The notes under the pieces were generated by a model. That model did no database searches, was not told the DNA's origin, and worked only from the letters and a program-made list of their open reading frames with translations. Below, in pieces: positions 10,131 to 21,399 of a DNA stretch of 64,000 nucleotides (within the stretch, counting starts at the first letter, position 1; the number at the start of each line of letters is the position of its first letter). The DNA is taken from the NCBI GenBank assembly GCA_963816065.1, contig CAWFJG010000002.1, positions 1 through 64,000 on the forward strand. Reading direction: 5' to 3'. The position numbers were made by a program, and so were the translations under genes. Source of the stretch: Roseiarcus sp963816065 (lineage in GTDB: Bacteria; Pseudomonadota; Alphaproteobacteria; Rhizobiales; Beijerinckiaceae).

Positions 10131-11414
10131 ATGCCGTCCGTAGATCTGAATTTGCTCGTCGCCCTTGACGCCCTGCTTGCCGAAGCCAGCGTGACCGGGG
10201 CGGCGCGACGTCTTGGCCTGAGCCCCGCCGCTGCGAGCCGGACGCTGGCGCGCCTGCGCGTCGCAACCGGCGACCCTTTGCTGGTGCGCGCCGGACGCGC
10301 GCTCGTCCCGACGCCGCGCGCCCTCGAACTCGGCGCGCGCGTATCCGTCCTCGCGCACGAGGCGCAGGCTGTGCTTCGTCCGGCCGCGACGGCTCTGAGA
10401 GCCGAAACGCTGGAGGCGACCTTCACCCTTCGCGCCAACGAGGGGTTCGTCGCCCTGTTTGCCGCGCCGATCGTTGGGGCGATCATCCGTGTCGCGCCGC
10501 GAGTCCGGATTCGCTTCGCCCCAAAACCCGAGAAGGATGCGCGCCCGCTCCGCGAGGGGCTGGTCGATCTCGATATCGGCGTCCTCGGAAGCACGCCGCC
10601 GGAGGCGCGCGCCCAGCTGCTGTTTCGCGACACGTTCGTCGGCGTCACCCGCGCCGGCCATCCGCTCCTCGACGGGGATGTCACGCCCCAACGCTACGCC
10701 GCCTTCGGCCACGTCGCGGCGTCGCGCCGCGGGGCGTTCGCCGGGCCGGTCGACGACGCGCTTGAAGCGCTGGGGCTTCGGCGCAGGGTGGTCGCGGTCG
10801 TGCCGGGATTTCTGGACGCGGTGCGGCTCGTGCGATCCTCGGACCTGATCGGGCTCGTCTCGCGCTCGTTCCTCGACGGCGTCCTTGCGGCCGGTGACGG
10901 CTTGGGAGAGGGCGTCCGTGGCTTCGCGCTCCCGGTCGCCACGCCGGAGATCTCGGTGGCGGCGCTATGGCATCCGCGCATGGACCTCGATCCGGCCCAT
11001 CGCTGGTTCCGAACCACCGTGATCTCGGCCTGCGAGGCGGAACGCCGCGCGAAGGGGGACGCAGATCCCATAACCACGGCCTGGCTCCGCATGCTCGCGC
11101 CGATCGGAAGGCAGGTGCAGATCGCGGCTGAGGCGCCGCCTCGCCGCGACGTCCCACGGCCTGCGGCGTTGAGGCCGCAGCCGCGCGTTCGGAAACACTC
11201 CGGGCGCCGCGTCGTTCCTCGTGGCGTGCGCGGACGCGGCGATGGAAATTCGCGAGACGCGATGTTGGGGATCGACGCGGACGCCGCTTGGCGGTTGATC
11301 GGCGGCTTCGGCCCGGTGGGGAAGCGGCATCCCATGTTGGCGGACGTCCAGAGCGAGGGAAACGAGCCGTCGCGTGACGATGAGCGCGTGCGTCAGCTCT
11401 CCTGCGCCGGCTGA
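10131..11414 (+). CDS. LysR-family transcriptional regulator
   Basis: The protein starts MPSVDLNLLVALDALLAEAS and has a clear LysR helix-turn-helix (VTGAARRLGLSPAAASRTLA, about residues 18-37), followed by the ligand-binding domain to about residue 310. The open frame then continues for another roughly 115 residues with no LysR similarity (Arg/Pro-rich) and ends inside the 3' end of the histidine-kinase gene. The true stop was therefore probably lost to a base change near 11,060-11,080. It is divergent from the SDR gene and likely regulates it. The ATG at 10131 is chosen because LysR proteins begin immediately before the first helix. Confidence 0.75.
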   Translation: MPSVDLNLLVALDALLAEASVTGAARRLGLSPAAASRTLARLRVATGDPLLVRAGRALVPTPRALELGARVSVLAHEAQAVLRPAATALRAETLEATFTLRANEGFVALFAAPIVGAIIRVAPRVRIRFAPKPEKDARPLREGLVDLDIGVLGSTPPEARAQLLFRDTFVGVTRAGHPLLDGDVTPQRYAAFGHVAASRRGAFAGPVDDALEALGLRRRVVAVVPGFLDAVRLVRSSDLIGLVSRSFLDGVLAAGDGLGEGVRGFALPVATPEISVAALWHPRMDLDPAHRWFRTTVISACEAERRAKGDADPITTAWLRMLAPIGRQVQIAAEAPPRRDVPRPAALRPQPRVRKHSGRRVVPRGVRGRGDGNSRDAMLGIDADAAWRLIGGFGPVGKRHPMLADVQSEGNEPSRDDERVRQLSCAG

Positions 11415-14400
11415 GCGGTCGCAGGCTTCGGCTCCGGCGCTCCCGCACTCGTTCTGCCCGCCATCGCCTTTCCCAGCGCCGCCCCGATGCTCCGCTCGTC
11501 GTAGGGTTTCTGCAGCACCACAGCGCCCCGAAGCTCCGCATGGCGACCTGCGTTGTTCGGCGCCATCTGGTAGCCGGTCGCGAAGACCACGCCGAGGCCA
11601 GGGCGCCGTTGGGCAGCGTGCTGGGCGAGGTCTTCCCCGGACATGCCGGGCAGCTTGACGTCGGTCACGAGGACGTCGAACACGCCTTTGTCCAGCCTCT
11701 CGAGCGCCGCCGGCGCGTCTCCGGCTTCCTCCACCGAATGTCCGAGATTCTCGAGCATATCGACGGTGGAGAGCCGAATCAGGGCGTCGTCTTCCACAAG
11801 AAGCACCCGCAGCGGACCGGAAGAGACAGTCCGGCCTTCGCTCGCGTCTCGGCCCCGGGGGGCGGCCGCCGAGTCGGACCCGGCTGCGCGGCGCTGCCGC
11901 TGGTTTCTCAGCACAATACCGAATCTTCCGGGCCAGCGCCTCGCGGCTATAGGGCTTGCTCAGAAGCTCGATCCCTTCGTCCAGGCGCCCGCCATGCACG
12001 ATCGCGTTTTCCGTATATCCGGAGGTGAACAGCACCGCGAGGCTCGGCAGCCGCTCCTTGGCCTTGCGGGCGAGTTCGGGGCTGCGCAGCGGTCCCGGCA
12101 TCACCACGTCGGTGAACAGAAGGTCGATCGGAACGCCGCTCTCGATGATCGCGAGCGCGCTCCCCGCGTCCTTCGCCTTGAGCACGCGATAGCCGAGCTC
12201 CGACAGCATGTCGACCACCGTGTGCCGCACTTGCTCGTCGTCCTCGACGACCAACACCGTCTCGGCGCCTCCGGTCGCCGGCCCGAACTCGACGTCGGTT
12301 TCGACGTCCTCCATATTCTTCGAGCGCGGCAGGTAAAGGCGCACCGTCGTTCCGTGGCCGACTTCGCTGTAGATCTTGATGTGCCCTCCGGACTGCTTGA
12401 CGAAGCCATAGACCATGCTGAGCCCGAGGCCGGTGCCCTGCCCCTCGGGTTTGGTGGTGAAGAACGGCTCGAAGACGCTCTCGAGAATCTCGGCCGGGAT
12501 GCCGGCGCCGGTGTCGGTGACGGCGATCACCACATACTGGCCGGGGGACACCTCGGTGTGACGCGCCGCATATTGGTCGTCGAGATAGGCGTTGCCGGCT
12601 TCGATGGTGAGCTTGCCGTGGCCCTCCATCGCGTCGCGCGCGTTGATGGCGAGGTTGAGCAGGGCGTTCTCGACCTGGACCATATCGACAAAGGTGTTCC
12701 ACAGGCCGCCGGCGATCACCGTCTCCACCTCGACGCCCTCGCCGAGCGCCCGGCGCAGCATGTCGTCGAAGCTGCTGATCAGGCGGCCGAGATTGACCAC
12801 CTTCGGCGCGAGAGGCTGGCGGCGGCCGAACGCCAGGAGTTGCGAGGCGAGTTTCGATCCGCGCGAGATGGCCGAGACGGCCGTCTGCAAGCGCTGCTCG
12901 GCGCGAGCGTTGCCCTCGACGTCGCGGCCAAGCAGCTGCAGGTTGCCGCTGATAACCTGCAGCACGTTGTTGAAGTCGTGCGCGACGCCGCCGGTGAGCC
13001 TGCCGACCGCCTCCATCTTCTGCGCCTGAAGCAGTTGCGCCTCGGCCTGCGCGCGCTCGGCGATTGCGGCCGCCACCCGCTGCTCCAGCAATACGTTGGC
13101 CTGCTTCAGAACCTGTTCGGCTTCCTTGCGATCGGCGATGTCGATCACCGAGCCGATATGGCCGAGAAACTCGTCGTCGTCGCCGAAGCGCGGCCCTGCG
13201 GCGTTGATCGCCCAGCGATAGCTGCCGTCGCTGCGGCGCAGTCGGCATTCCATCCGGAAGGGCGCGCGCTCCGTCCTGGCCTCGAGAAATCCGTGGCGCG
13301 ACGCCTCGCGATCGTCGGGATGCAGGGTCTCCCAGGCGCCGGAGCCGAGCGCCTCCTCCACGCTCTGGCCGGTGTATTCGGTCCACAGCCGGTTGATATA
13401 GGTCAGCGATCCGTCCGGGTCGGTCATCCACATAATGACCGGCGCATGCTCGGCCATGTTGCGAAAGCGCGCCTCGCTTTCGCGCAAGTCGCGCGTGGTT
13501 TCGCGGCGAAGGAGCGCCATCTCGAGATTGGCGTTCACGCGCGCCAGCAGCTCGCGCGCGGAGAAGGGTTTGGTCAGGTAGTCATCGGCCTTGGCGTCCA
13601 GCCCTTCCACCCGCGCGTCTTCACCCGCCCGCGCGGAAAGAACGATCACAGGCAGGTCGCGCAACTCGGGGTCTTTGCGCACTTCGCTCAACAGGCCGAA
13701 GCCGTCGAGATGCGGCATCATGACGTCGGTCAGCACCAGATCGGGCTTGCGCGCGCGCATCGCCGCCAGCGCCTGCACGCCGTCCGCCACCGTCTCCACT
13801 TGCCACCGCGATCCGAGCAGCCGGCGGACGTAAGCTCGCATGTCCGAATTGTCGTCGGCGACCAGGATGCGCGATCCAGCCGTGCGTCCCTGCAGGTAGA
13901 AATCAAAGGGTTCGTCAGCGCGATCGTCCGGCGCGTCTTCCGGGTTCCTGTCCTCCGGCAGCCAGCGTAGCGCTTCCTCGACGAAGGCGTCCGCGCGCAG
14001 CGACGTCGAGGCGCGCGAGCGCGACTTGCCGATCTCGTCTGCGGCGAGGTGATTGGTCCCATACGGGATGGCGATCGTGAACACCGCGCCTTCGCCTTCC
14101 CCGCTCTCGACCTCGACCGTTCCGCCGTGCAGCCTCACCAGTTCCTGCACCAGCGCGAGACCGATCCCGGACCCCTCGAACGAGCGGCTCTTCTGTCCCT
14201 CGATCCGGTGAAACCGCTCGAACAGCTTAGGCAGTTCGGACCGAGGAATTCCGACGCCGGTGTCACTGACGACGAGCAAGGCGGTCCGGCGGTCCGGCGA
14301 ACTCTTGAGCTCGACCGCGATCCCGCCATCGAAGGTGAACTTGAATGCGTTCGACAGGAGATTGAGGACAATCTTCTCCCACATGTCGCGATCGACATAG

Positions 14401-15805
14401 ACGGGCTCCGGCAGCTCCTCGCAGTCGGATCGCCAGGGAGAGCCCGGCCCGCTCGGTCGCCGACTCGAAGTTGGACGCCAATTCTTCGGTCAGCTGCGCC
14501 AGATCCACCGGCTCGAAGCTCGACGTCCGCGCGACCGGCCTCGATGCGGGCGAAATCGAGCAGGGAATTGACGAGCTTCAGCAGACGGAGACTGTTCCGG
14601 TGGGCGGTCTCGAGGCGATAGCGATGGACCGGCAGCAAATGCGCCGGCGTATCCTGGAGCATGTCCTCGATCGGCCCGAGCATCAGCGTCAGCGGCGTGC
14701 GGAATTCATGGCTGACGTTCGAAAAGAAGGCCGTCTTCGCACGGTCGAGCTCCGCCAGCGCCTCCGCGCGCCGCCGCTCCTCCTCATAGGCCTGTGCGTT
14801 GGCGATCGCCGCCGCGATCTGGCCGGCGGCGAGACCGAGGAAGCCCCGATAGTTGTCATCGAACAGGCGGAACGGGTTGAGTCCGACGACAAGAACGCCT
14901 GCGCGGCCAGTGTCTCCGGTCGGCAGAACCGGAATGAGGGCGGCCTGAGTCGGCGGATGGGGCCAGGGTCCGGCAGGGATGTCGCTCGCCGAAGTGGCTT
15001 CGCAGATTCGAAACGACGCGCACGCTTTTCGATCGTAGAACTTCACCGATCGGCCAGGGCGATGCGTCGCCGACTGCGATCGTCGTGGGGGCGGCCGGTC
15101 GCCCCGGCTCGATGCCGGAGGCGCCGGCGAGGTCTGCGCTCAAGGCGTCGCGTTCGGCGACGTAGATCATCGCGAACGGCAGGTCGTGCGGGTTCCGTTC
15201 GAGCGCTGCGGCGCTCCGTGCGCAGGACCTCCCGCCAGTTGCGCGCGTGGCCCGCCTCGGCGGCCAGATCCTTGAGCTGGGCAAGCTGCCGCTCGCCGAT
15301 CACCCGCCGCGTATCGTCGCTATTGGCGCAGAAGATTCCACCGACTGTCCCGTCGTCGTTCGGGATCGGGCTGTAGGAGAAGGTGTAGTAAGTCTCCTCC
15401 GGGTAGCCGTTCCGCTCCATGATCAGGAGCTGAGACTTCGACGTAAGTGCCCTCGTCCCCACCGAGCGCAGTGTCCAGCATCGGAGCGATTTGTGGCCAG
15501 ATCTCGCTCCAGACTTCGCGGGTGGGTCGCGTCAGGGCCCAAGGGTGCTTGCCGCCGATGATGGACTTGTAAGCGTCGTTGTAGAAGTACGTCAGCTCCT
15601 CGCCCCAGCCGATCCAGATCGGCTGGCGCGACGTCAGCATGATCCGGATCGCCATTTTCAGGCTCTGAGGCCAGTTCTCCGGCGGCCCCAGAGCGGTCGT
15701 GTCCCACGGATAGTTGCGCAGGAGTTCGCCGAGCTCCCCGCCGCCGGACAGGAAATCGCGACCAAACTCGCGGGAGGCCGCTTCACCGTTCGCCGACGCG
15801 CTCAT
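11393..15805 (-). CDS. Giant hybrid sensor histidine kinase with two kinase modules and three receiver domains, frameshifted
   Basis: Read 15805 to 11393 (about 1,470 residues). Order: PAS-like domain (LTSRQPIWIGWGEELTYFYN), GAF-like domain, first kinase core (HisKA with NVSHEFRTPLTLMLGP; HATPase with NLLSNAFKF and DTGVGIP), receiver (LVADDNSDMRAY, LTDVMMPHLDG), second PAS (MWMTDPDGSLTYINRLWTEY), second kinase core (GGVAHDFNNVLQVISGN; GTGLGLSMVYGFVKQSGG), receiver (VLVVEDDEQVRHTVVDML, LLFTDVVMPG), and a final receiver (LLVEDDALIRLSTVDMLE, VTDVKLPGMSG). Both cores keep a phosphoacceptor His. No membrane helix is seen, so it is probably cytosolic. ATG 15805 follows AGGAGGG. Frame changes occur near 15,440, 15,250, 15,050, 14,400-14,450 and 11,900. 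No separate response regulator is adjacent. Confidence 0.85.
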
Positions 15806-16100
15806 CGACGCCCTCCTGGCGCTTGACTTTTTCACACATTGGTCAGGGAAGCGGACCGCCGCCGACGATCCATGCGCAACACAAACGAGACGATCCGGAC
15901 GCCTGCTTCCACGAACACTTACAACCGTGTCGTTTTGAAGGCTAAGCGTGAGGCGCCGGGTGATCGGAATCGAAATTAGTGAACAAGACCAGACGCTAAG
16001 CGCTCCTGGGCCGGAGATGTGCCGATGTCTCGGTCGCTGCGCTACGCCCGCGCAAACCAGAGGCGGCGGACGCCTGGCGATGCGTCGGCGTCGCGCTCCG

Positions 16101-16598
16101 TCACCTCGTCGGCGGCGGGGGCGGCGGCAGCAGGGTGATCGTGGTTACGCCCGCGGCGACGTTGAGCCCGGTCTGGCCCTGGATCGAGACCGGCTGCAGG
16201 GAGAAGGCGTTCCCGGTCCCACCGACGAGCACATTGGCGCCCACGCCTGCGCCGGCGGTCGCCTGGGCGCCGACACCGCTGTAGGTCCCTGAGAGGGCGC
16301 CGCGCGGAAGGCCGGAGGTCGACGCGATCACGCCCCAGATGAGCTGGCCCTGATTGACCGCGCCGAGCGCGACGCCGAAGGTATCGATGTGCCCAAGGTA
16401 GGGCTCGGACATCCCGCCGTTGGCCGGGGTGAACAGGCACGTCATGGTCTGCTTCTGCGACAGGATCATGCCGATCCCGGCCGAGACGTCGCACGAGAGC
16501 GTGCCGACTTGCGACCCCGACTGCGCCGTGGCCGGAGATGCGCCGAGCGCGCCCAATGGGAGCGCTGCGCTCAGAAGCAAGACGATGCCTGGTTTCAT
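16101..16598 (-). CDS. DUF992 family secreted protein
   Basis: A 165-residue protein with a clean Sec signal peptide (MKPGIVLLLSAALPLGALG, cleavage expected after ATAQ). The mature part shows the DUF992 pattern of alphaproteobacteria: VGTLSCDVSAGIGMILSQ, then CLFTPANGG, a GVALGAVNQGQLIWGV strand, and ANVLVGGTGNAFSLQPVSIQ ending in GQTGLNVAAGV. Two cysteines probably form a disulphide in the periplasm. The function is not known. The C-terminus is a proline run (LPPPPPPTR). The frame is intact and the gene stands alone. The 295 bp between it and the kinase start show no recognisable feature. Confidence 0.85.
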   Translation of the reverse strand: MKPGIVLLLSAALPLGALGASPATAQSGSQVGTLSCDVSAGIGMILSQKQTMTCLFTPANGGMSEPYLGHIDTFGVALGAVNQGQLIWGVIASTSGLPRGALSGTYSGVGAQATAGAGVGANVLVGGTGNAFSLQPVSIQGQTGLNVAAGVTTITLLPPPPPPTR

Positions 16599-16778
16599 GC
16601 CGTCATCCTCCGGGTTGCCGCGCCGTTTGCGCCGGGAGAAACTCTATCCGCTCGGGCGCGGTCTGCAACGCATAATGTCGGCATTCGCCGAGCGCGGTGT
16701 CTTTCCGGCTTCGGGGCGCCGACCGCAACCACAGCCATGATCGACGATACGGGTCGATACGGGTCGCCCTTCCGTCTC

Positions 16779-17331
16779 CTATATGCCCTCGGCGTCGTTT
16801 TCGCGGTCGTGGTCGGGAGTGAGCCGCGTCCGGTGGGCGAAACGGTCGGAGACCGCCAGCAACAAAGTTGACACCACGAACGTCAGATGGATCGCCACGA
16901 GCCAGAACAGATTCCGGTCGCTCTCGTGCGAGATGTCCATAAACCCCTCCAGCAGCTTGATCCCCGAAATGGCGACGATCGAGGCCATCAGCTTGAGTTT
17001 GAGTTCGCTGAAGTCGATTTCGGCGATCCAGTGCGGCCGTCCGTCGTCGGCGCGCATGATTACCGGCGCGACGAAATTGGTGTAGCCGGACAGGAAAACG
17101 ATCACCACGAGCGAGGCTGTCAGCGTCATGTCGACGATCGCCAGCTCCGTCAGCAGCACCCCTTCATCGTCCAAGGTGAGGAGTTCGGTGAACAGCGAAT
17201 AGAGATGCATGCCGCGACTTGAAAAGGAGAGCCAGCAGGCTGACCGCAAGCGCAAGATAAAGCGGCGCCAGAAGAAAGCGGCTCGCGAACAGAATCCGCT
17301 CGACCCAAGTCCTGAGCATGCAACCCCACAT
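16779..17331 (-). CDS. UPF0114 (YqhA-like) membrane protein, one frameshift
   Basis: The N-terminal piece (MLRTWVERILFASRFLLAPL and a hydrophobic helix LALAVSLLALLFK) is the hallmark start of UPF0114 proteins. A frame change near 17,215-17,225 leads into LLTELAIVDMTLTASLVVIV, the signature helix FLSGYTNFVAPV, and SELKLKLMASIVAISGIKLL. About four membrane helices are expected. The family has no settled function. The likely start is the ATG at 17331 or 17319. It lies 70 bp downstream of mtnP on the same strand and may be co-transcribed with it. Confidence 0.75.
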
Positions 17332-17402
17332 CGGCTCGACGGCGCCGGGCGGCCGCCGCCAGCGAGCATTTAGGTTGGAGGCGCTGACTCGTGCAAGCCG
17401 CT

Positions 17403-18281
17403 TCAGCTGCGGTTGAGCACCCGGCCGGCGACCGCGTCGAGCTTTGCGACCAGCGCCGGATCGCGCGCCTCCGGGTGGGTGATGATGGCGTATTCGAGCG
17501 CCCGGTCGGAGCCGATCGGACAGGGCTCGTGCTCGGCGGAAAAGTCGCGCAGCGTGCGGGCGACGAGCGCGCGCCGCCTTGTCGGCGTTGTCGGACATGA
17601 CCTTGATGACCGTGGCGACGTCGACGGCTTCGTGCTCCTCGTGCCAGCAGTCGTAGTCGGTCACCATCGCCACCGTCGCATACGAGATCTCCGCTTCGCG
17701 CGCGAGCTTGGCCTCGGTCGCGCCGGTCATGCCGATGACGTCGGCGCCCCGCGCCTGGTGGCCGAGCAATTCGGCGAACGACGAGAATTGCGGCCCTTCC
17801 ATGCAAAGGTACGTGCCGCCTTCCTTACATGGCATCCCCTCGGCTTCAGTCGCCGCCAGCAGGCGCCGGCGCAGGAGCGGGGCGATCGGATGCGCCATCG
17901 AGACATGCGCGACGCAGCCGGTTCCAAAGAACGTCGAGGCCCGCAGATGGGTTCGGTCCACGAACTGGTCGATCATCACGAAGACGCCCGGATAGAGCTC
18001 GCGATGGAACGACCCGCAGGCGGAAAGGGCGATGATGTCGGTCACGCCCGCCCGCTTCAGCGCGTCGATATTGGCGCGGTAGTTGATCGTCGAGGGGGAG
18101 AAACGATGGCCGCGCCCGTGCCGGGCGAGGAAGACCGCCTCGGTGTCGCCGATCCGGCCGAAGCGCAGCGAGTCCGACGGCTCGCCCCATGGCGTCGAAA
18201 CGGTCTCTTCGCGAGATCGGTCAGTCCCGGGAGATGATAGACGCCCGAGCCGCCGATCACTCCGACGATCGCCTTCGTCAT
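17403..18281 (-). CDS. mtnP: S-methyl-5'-thioadenosine phosphorylase, two frameshifts
   Basis: The enzyme cleaves methylthioadenosine with phosphate to adenine and methylthioribose-1-phosphate in methionine salvage. The start at 18281 reads MTKAIVGVIGGSGVYHLPGL, the phosphate-binding N-terminus of the family. After a frame change near 18,200 come FLARHGRGHRFSPSTINYRA, the purine-site block CMEGPQFSSFAE, and ADVIGMTGATEAKLAREAEI. A second frame change near 17,580 restores the tail (EYAIITHPEARDPALV ... RVLNRS) and a TGA at 17403. The corrected length (about 293) is normal. Its product is also the product of the methylthioribose-kinase-like enzyme encoded at 39,981-41,286. Confidence 0.82.
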
Positions 18282-18400
18282 TCCGGCTCCCTCCGCCTTT
18301 TCCCGGCCCTCGGCGCTGCCGACCGGACCACGAGCATGGGGCCGCGGGTCGACGCCCGCGGCGGACCAGGGGCGTCATCAGCGATGGTCGGCGCGGGCTG

Positions 18401-19231
18401 TCAGTGAGCCGACTCCCAGACCCGCTTCTTGGTGAAGTAGAGCAGACCCGTCAGGCACGAACAGGAAGATCATCACCCGACGCCGATCTTCCGTCGCTCG
18501 ATCGAGATTGGGCTCCGCCGCCCAGGTCAGGAACGCCGCGACGTCCTTGGAGTAGTTCGTCAGGGTCTGGGCGTCCCGTCCTTGTACTCGACCGCGCCGT
18601 CCGTGATCGGCTGCGGCATCGCGATCTTGTGGCCCGGATAATAGAGGTTCCACTGCGGATCGTCCGGTTTCGTGTAGCCGATGAGGATGGCGTGGATATA
18701 GTCGGAGCCCATCTCCTGGTACTCGAGGCCCGGAAGCGCGTCGAAGACGAACCAGGGGAAACCGCGCTCGTATTTGCGCGCCTTGGCGAGCAGGTTCATG
18801 TCGGGCGGCGCCTTGCCGAAGGCCGCCGCCGCCGCCTGATCATTGGGATAGGATTCGGGACGCGGGATGTCGTCCGCCGGGCGTGCCCGGGCGCTTGAAG
18901 ATCTCGCCCTTGTCGTTGGGCTCGGCGTTGGTGACCTGATAGGTCGCCGCGAGCGTCTTGACCTGATCCTCGGTGAAGCCCGGGCCGCCCGGATCGGACA
19001 AGCGTGCGGAACGGAATGCTCAGCGGCATGGCAGTTGCTGCAGACTTCCTTGTAGACCTGGAAGCCGCGCTGCAGCTGCGCCTGGTCGAAAGTGCCGAAC
19101 ATGCCGCCGAAGCTCCACACCTGGCGCGGCGGCTTCGGCTGCTCGGTCTGCTTCTGCGCGAGGGCAAAACCGCCGCCGAGCCCGAAAGCGAGGGCGGCCG
19201 AGGCAAGGGCTGTGGATGAGAAGCGGATCAT
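18401..19231 (-). CDS. petC: Cytochrome c1 of the bc1 complex, frameshifted
   Basis: This is the membrane-anchored c-type cytochrome subunit of complex III. The ATG at 19231 begins a signal segment (MIRFSSTALASAALAFGLGG). The haem site is CSNCH, in the context GFQVYKEVCSNCHAAEH. Later conserved blocks are PPDMNLLAKARKYERGFPWF, YIHAILIGYTKPDDPQWNLY and the C-terminal anchor helix region EDRRRVMIFLFV. Frame changes occur just after the haem site (about 19,010), near 18,880, near 18,580 and near 18,450. The last, when corrected, gives the expected LLYFTKKRVWE end and the stop at 18401. It is the third gene of the petABC operon. Confidence 0.85.
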
Positions 19232-19260
19232 GATCGTTGTTCCTCGGGATCGGTCGCCGT

Positions 19261-20510
19261 TCAGGCCTTGGCTGCGCGGCCGGCTTCTTGCCAGCACCGC
19301 GTCGACGATCGAGGCCGGGATGGGCTTCGTCTTCTCCGTGAAGCTCAGGACCGGCATGATCACGAGGAAGAAGGCGAAATAACCCGCCGTGAGGAAGCGC
19401 GCGATCAGAGTCAGCGCCTCCGTCGGCTCCTGCGACCCGATCCAGCCAAGGCCAATGCAGATCGCGACGAAAATCCAGAAGAAGAACCGGTAGGCCGGCC
19501 GGTATTTGGCCGACTTGACCGGAGAGCGGTCGAGCCACGGCATGAAGGCGAGGATCGCGATCGCCGCGAACAGCGCGATCACGCCGACGAGCTTGTTCGG
19601 GATGGCGCGCAGGATTGCGTAGAACGGCAGCAGATACCATTCCGGCACGACATGCGCGGGCGTCACCAGCGGGTTGGCGATCGATCGTAGTTGTCCGCGT
19701 CCAGCAGATAATTGGGGATGTAGAAAATCAGCCAGGCGTAGAGGATGAAAAAGACCGAGACGGCGAAGAGGTCTTTGATCGTCGCGTAGGGCGTAAAGGC
19801 GACGGTGTCGCGTTCGACGTTCTTCACCTCGACGCCGTCGGGGTTGTTCTGGCCCGAGACGTGCAGCGCCCAGACGTGCAGGACGACGAACGCGACGATG
19901 ACGAAGGGCAGCAGATAGTGCAGCGAGAAGAACCGGGTGAGCGTCGGCGCGCCGACCGCGTAGCCGCCCCACAGCCAATGGGCGATGGACGTTCCGACGA
20001 GCGGGATCGCGGTGACGAGATTGGTGATGACGGTCGCGCCGGCGAAGCTCATCGAGCCCCATGGCAGAACATAGCCGAGAAACGCGGTCGCGGTCATCAG
20101 GAAGTAGATCACGACGCCGATGATCCACAGCAGCTCGCGCGGCGGCTTGTAAGGAGCCGTAATAGAGGCCGCGAAGCATGTGGATGTAGACGGCGAGGAA
20201 GAACAGCGACGCGCCGTTCGTGTGCATGTAGCGGATCAGCCAGCCATAGTTCACGTTCCGCATGATATGGTTGATCGACGAGAAGGCCTCGGTCGCCGAC
20301 GGCACATAATGCATCGCGAGCACGACGCCGGTGACGATCTGCGCGATCAGCATGAACGACAGGATCGCGCCGAACGTCCACATGTAATTGAGGTTGCGCG
20401 GCACCGGATAGGCGACGAACGACGAATGAACCAGGCCCATAACCGGCAGGCGCGAATTCGAACCAGCGCCCGATCTTGCTCTTGGGAACGTAGGTCGAGT
20501 GACCGCTCAT
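19261..20510 (-). CDS. petB: Cytochrome b of the bc1 complex, frameshifted
   Basis: The eight-helix di-haem subunit of complex III. It starts at ATG 20510 (MSGHSTYVPKSKIGRWFEF). Conserved parts are VPRNLNYMWTFGAIL, VTGVVLAMHYVP with the haem-ligand histidines, MRNVNYGWLIRYMHTNGAS, WGSMSFAGATVITNL, the Qo-site region, and PEWYLLPFYAILRAIPNKL near the C-terminus. Frame changes occur near 20,450, 20,150 and 19,690; the last codons are shifted near 19,275, where correction gives the TGA at 19261. Length (about 416) is typical for alphaproteobacteria. It lies between petA and petC, 29 bp from petC, and is clearly one operon with both. Confidence 0.88.
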
Positions 20511-20576
20511 GGCTGGATCTCTGAAGGCGTTGAGGAGGAAGGGACATCGGATGCAAGCGCGTCGACCAGACTGGCG

Positions 20577-21108
20577 TCAGCCGATCTTGACCCTCGTGTC
20601 GGTGAGGAACTCGTATTCCGGCACGGCAAGGTTGAGCGGCGCCGGTCCCTGGCGGATGCGGCCCGACGTATCGTACACCGAGCCGTGGCAGGGACAGAAC
20701 CAACCTTCGTACTTGCCGTCATGGCCGAGCGGCACGCAGCCCAGATGCGTGCACACGCCGACCACGATCAGCCATTCCGGCTTCTGGACCCGCTGACTGG
20801 TCAGTCTGCGGATCGCGCAACTCGCTGAGCGGAACGTGTTCTCGGCGTCCTCGATTTCCTTCTTGGTCCGGTGACGAATGAAAACGGGGCCGCCGCGCCA
20901 CTTGACGGTGACGATCTGCCCTTCGGGAATCGCGCCGATGTCGACCTCGATCGACGCCATGGCGAGCGTCGACGCGTCCGGATTCATCTGGTCGATGAGT
21001 GGCCAAGCGACCGCGGCGACGCGCGACGGCCCCGACTGCGCCGGTGGCGAGAAACAGAAAATCCCTTCGATTTGGTCGCTTCGATCGTCGTCGCGCCGGC
21101 CAATTCAA
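20577..21108 (-). CDS. petA: Rieske iron-sulfur subunit of the bc1 complex, frameshifted near N-terminus
   Basis: This subunit carries the 2Fe-2S cluster that accepts electrons from quinol. Both cluster motifs are intact: CTHLGCVPLG and WFCPCHGSVYDTSGR. The N-terminus has a Tat-type signal-anchor (NRRDFLFLATGAVGAV). A frame change near 21,015-21,030 separates it from the conserved WPLIDQMNPDAS-type region, seen here as MNPDASTLAMASIEVDIG. The start codon is uncertain; a TTG at 21108 is the only candidate close to the Tat motif. It is the first gene of petABC. The 291 bp to the divergent trmL gene must hold the operon promoter, but no confident -35/-10 pair was recognised. Confidence 0.85.
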
Positions 21109-21399
21109 CCCCCAAGAGTGTTCTCGAATGCGCACGCCATCAAGGACCGTGGCGCATCCAGTCCGCGGCCTTTCATGCATGATTGGCCTGCCAATGGACG
21201 CGCCGGGCGCACCGCTGTCCGTCGACCGGCGCGCTCAGCGCCATCCGCGTTCGAGGCGGCTTTTCGCATCGATCGTTTTCGATGTCCATAGGACCGAACA
21301 AGGTCGCAGCGTTCGACCTTTCGTCGCGTTCGGCCGTGTAATGGCTCGCGACCGCCTGTGCCCACTTGCCTCGCGCGGGCGGGGTTAAGGTGGCAGGCG

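Noticed and set aside
11643..13970. A 775-codon open frame on the plus strand opposite the histidine kinase
   Set aside because: It is the antisense shadow of a GC-rich gene; it has no domain, and the opposite strand carries unmistakable kinase and receiver motifs.
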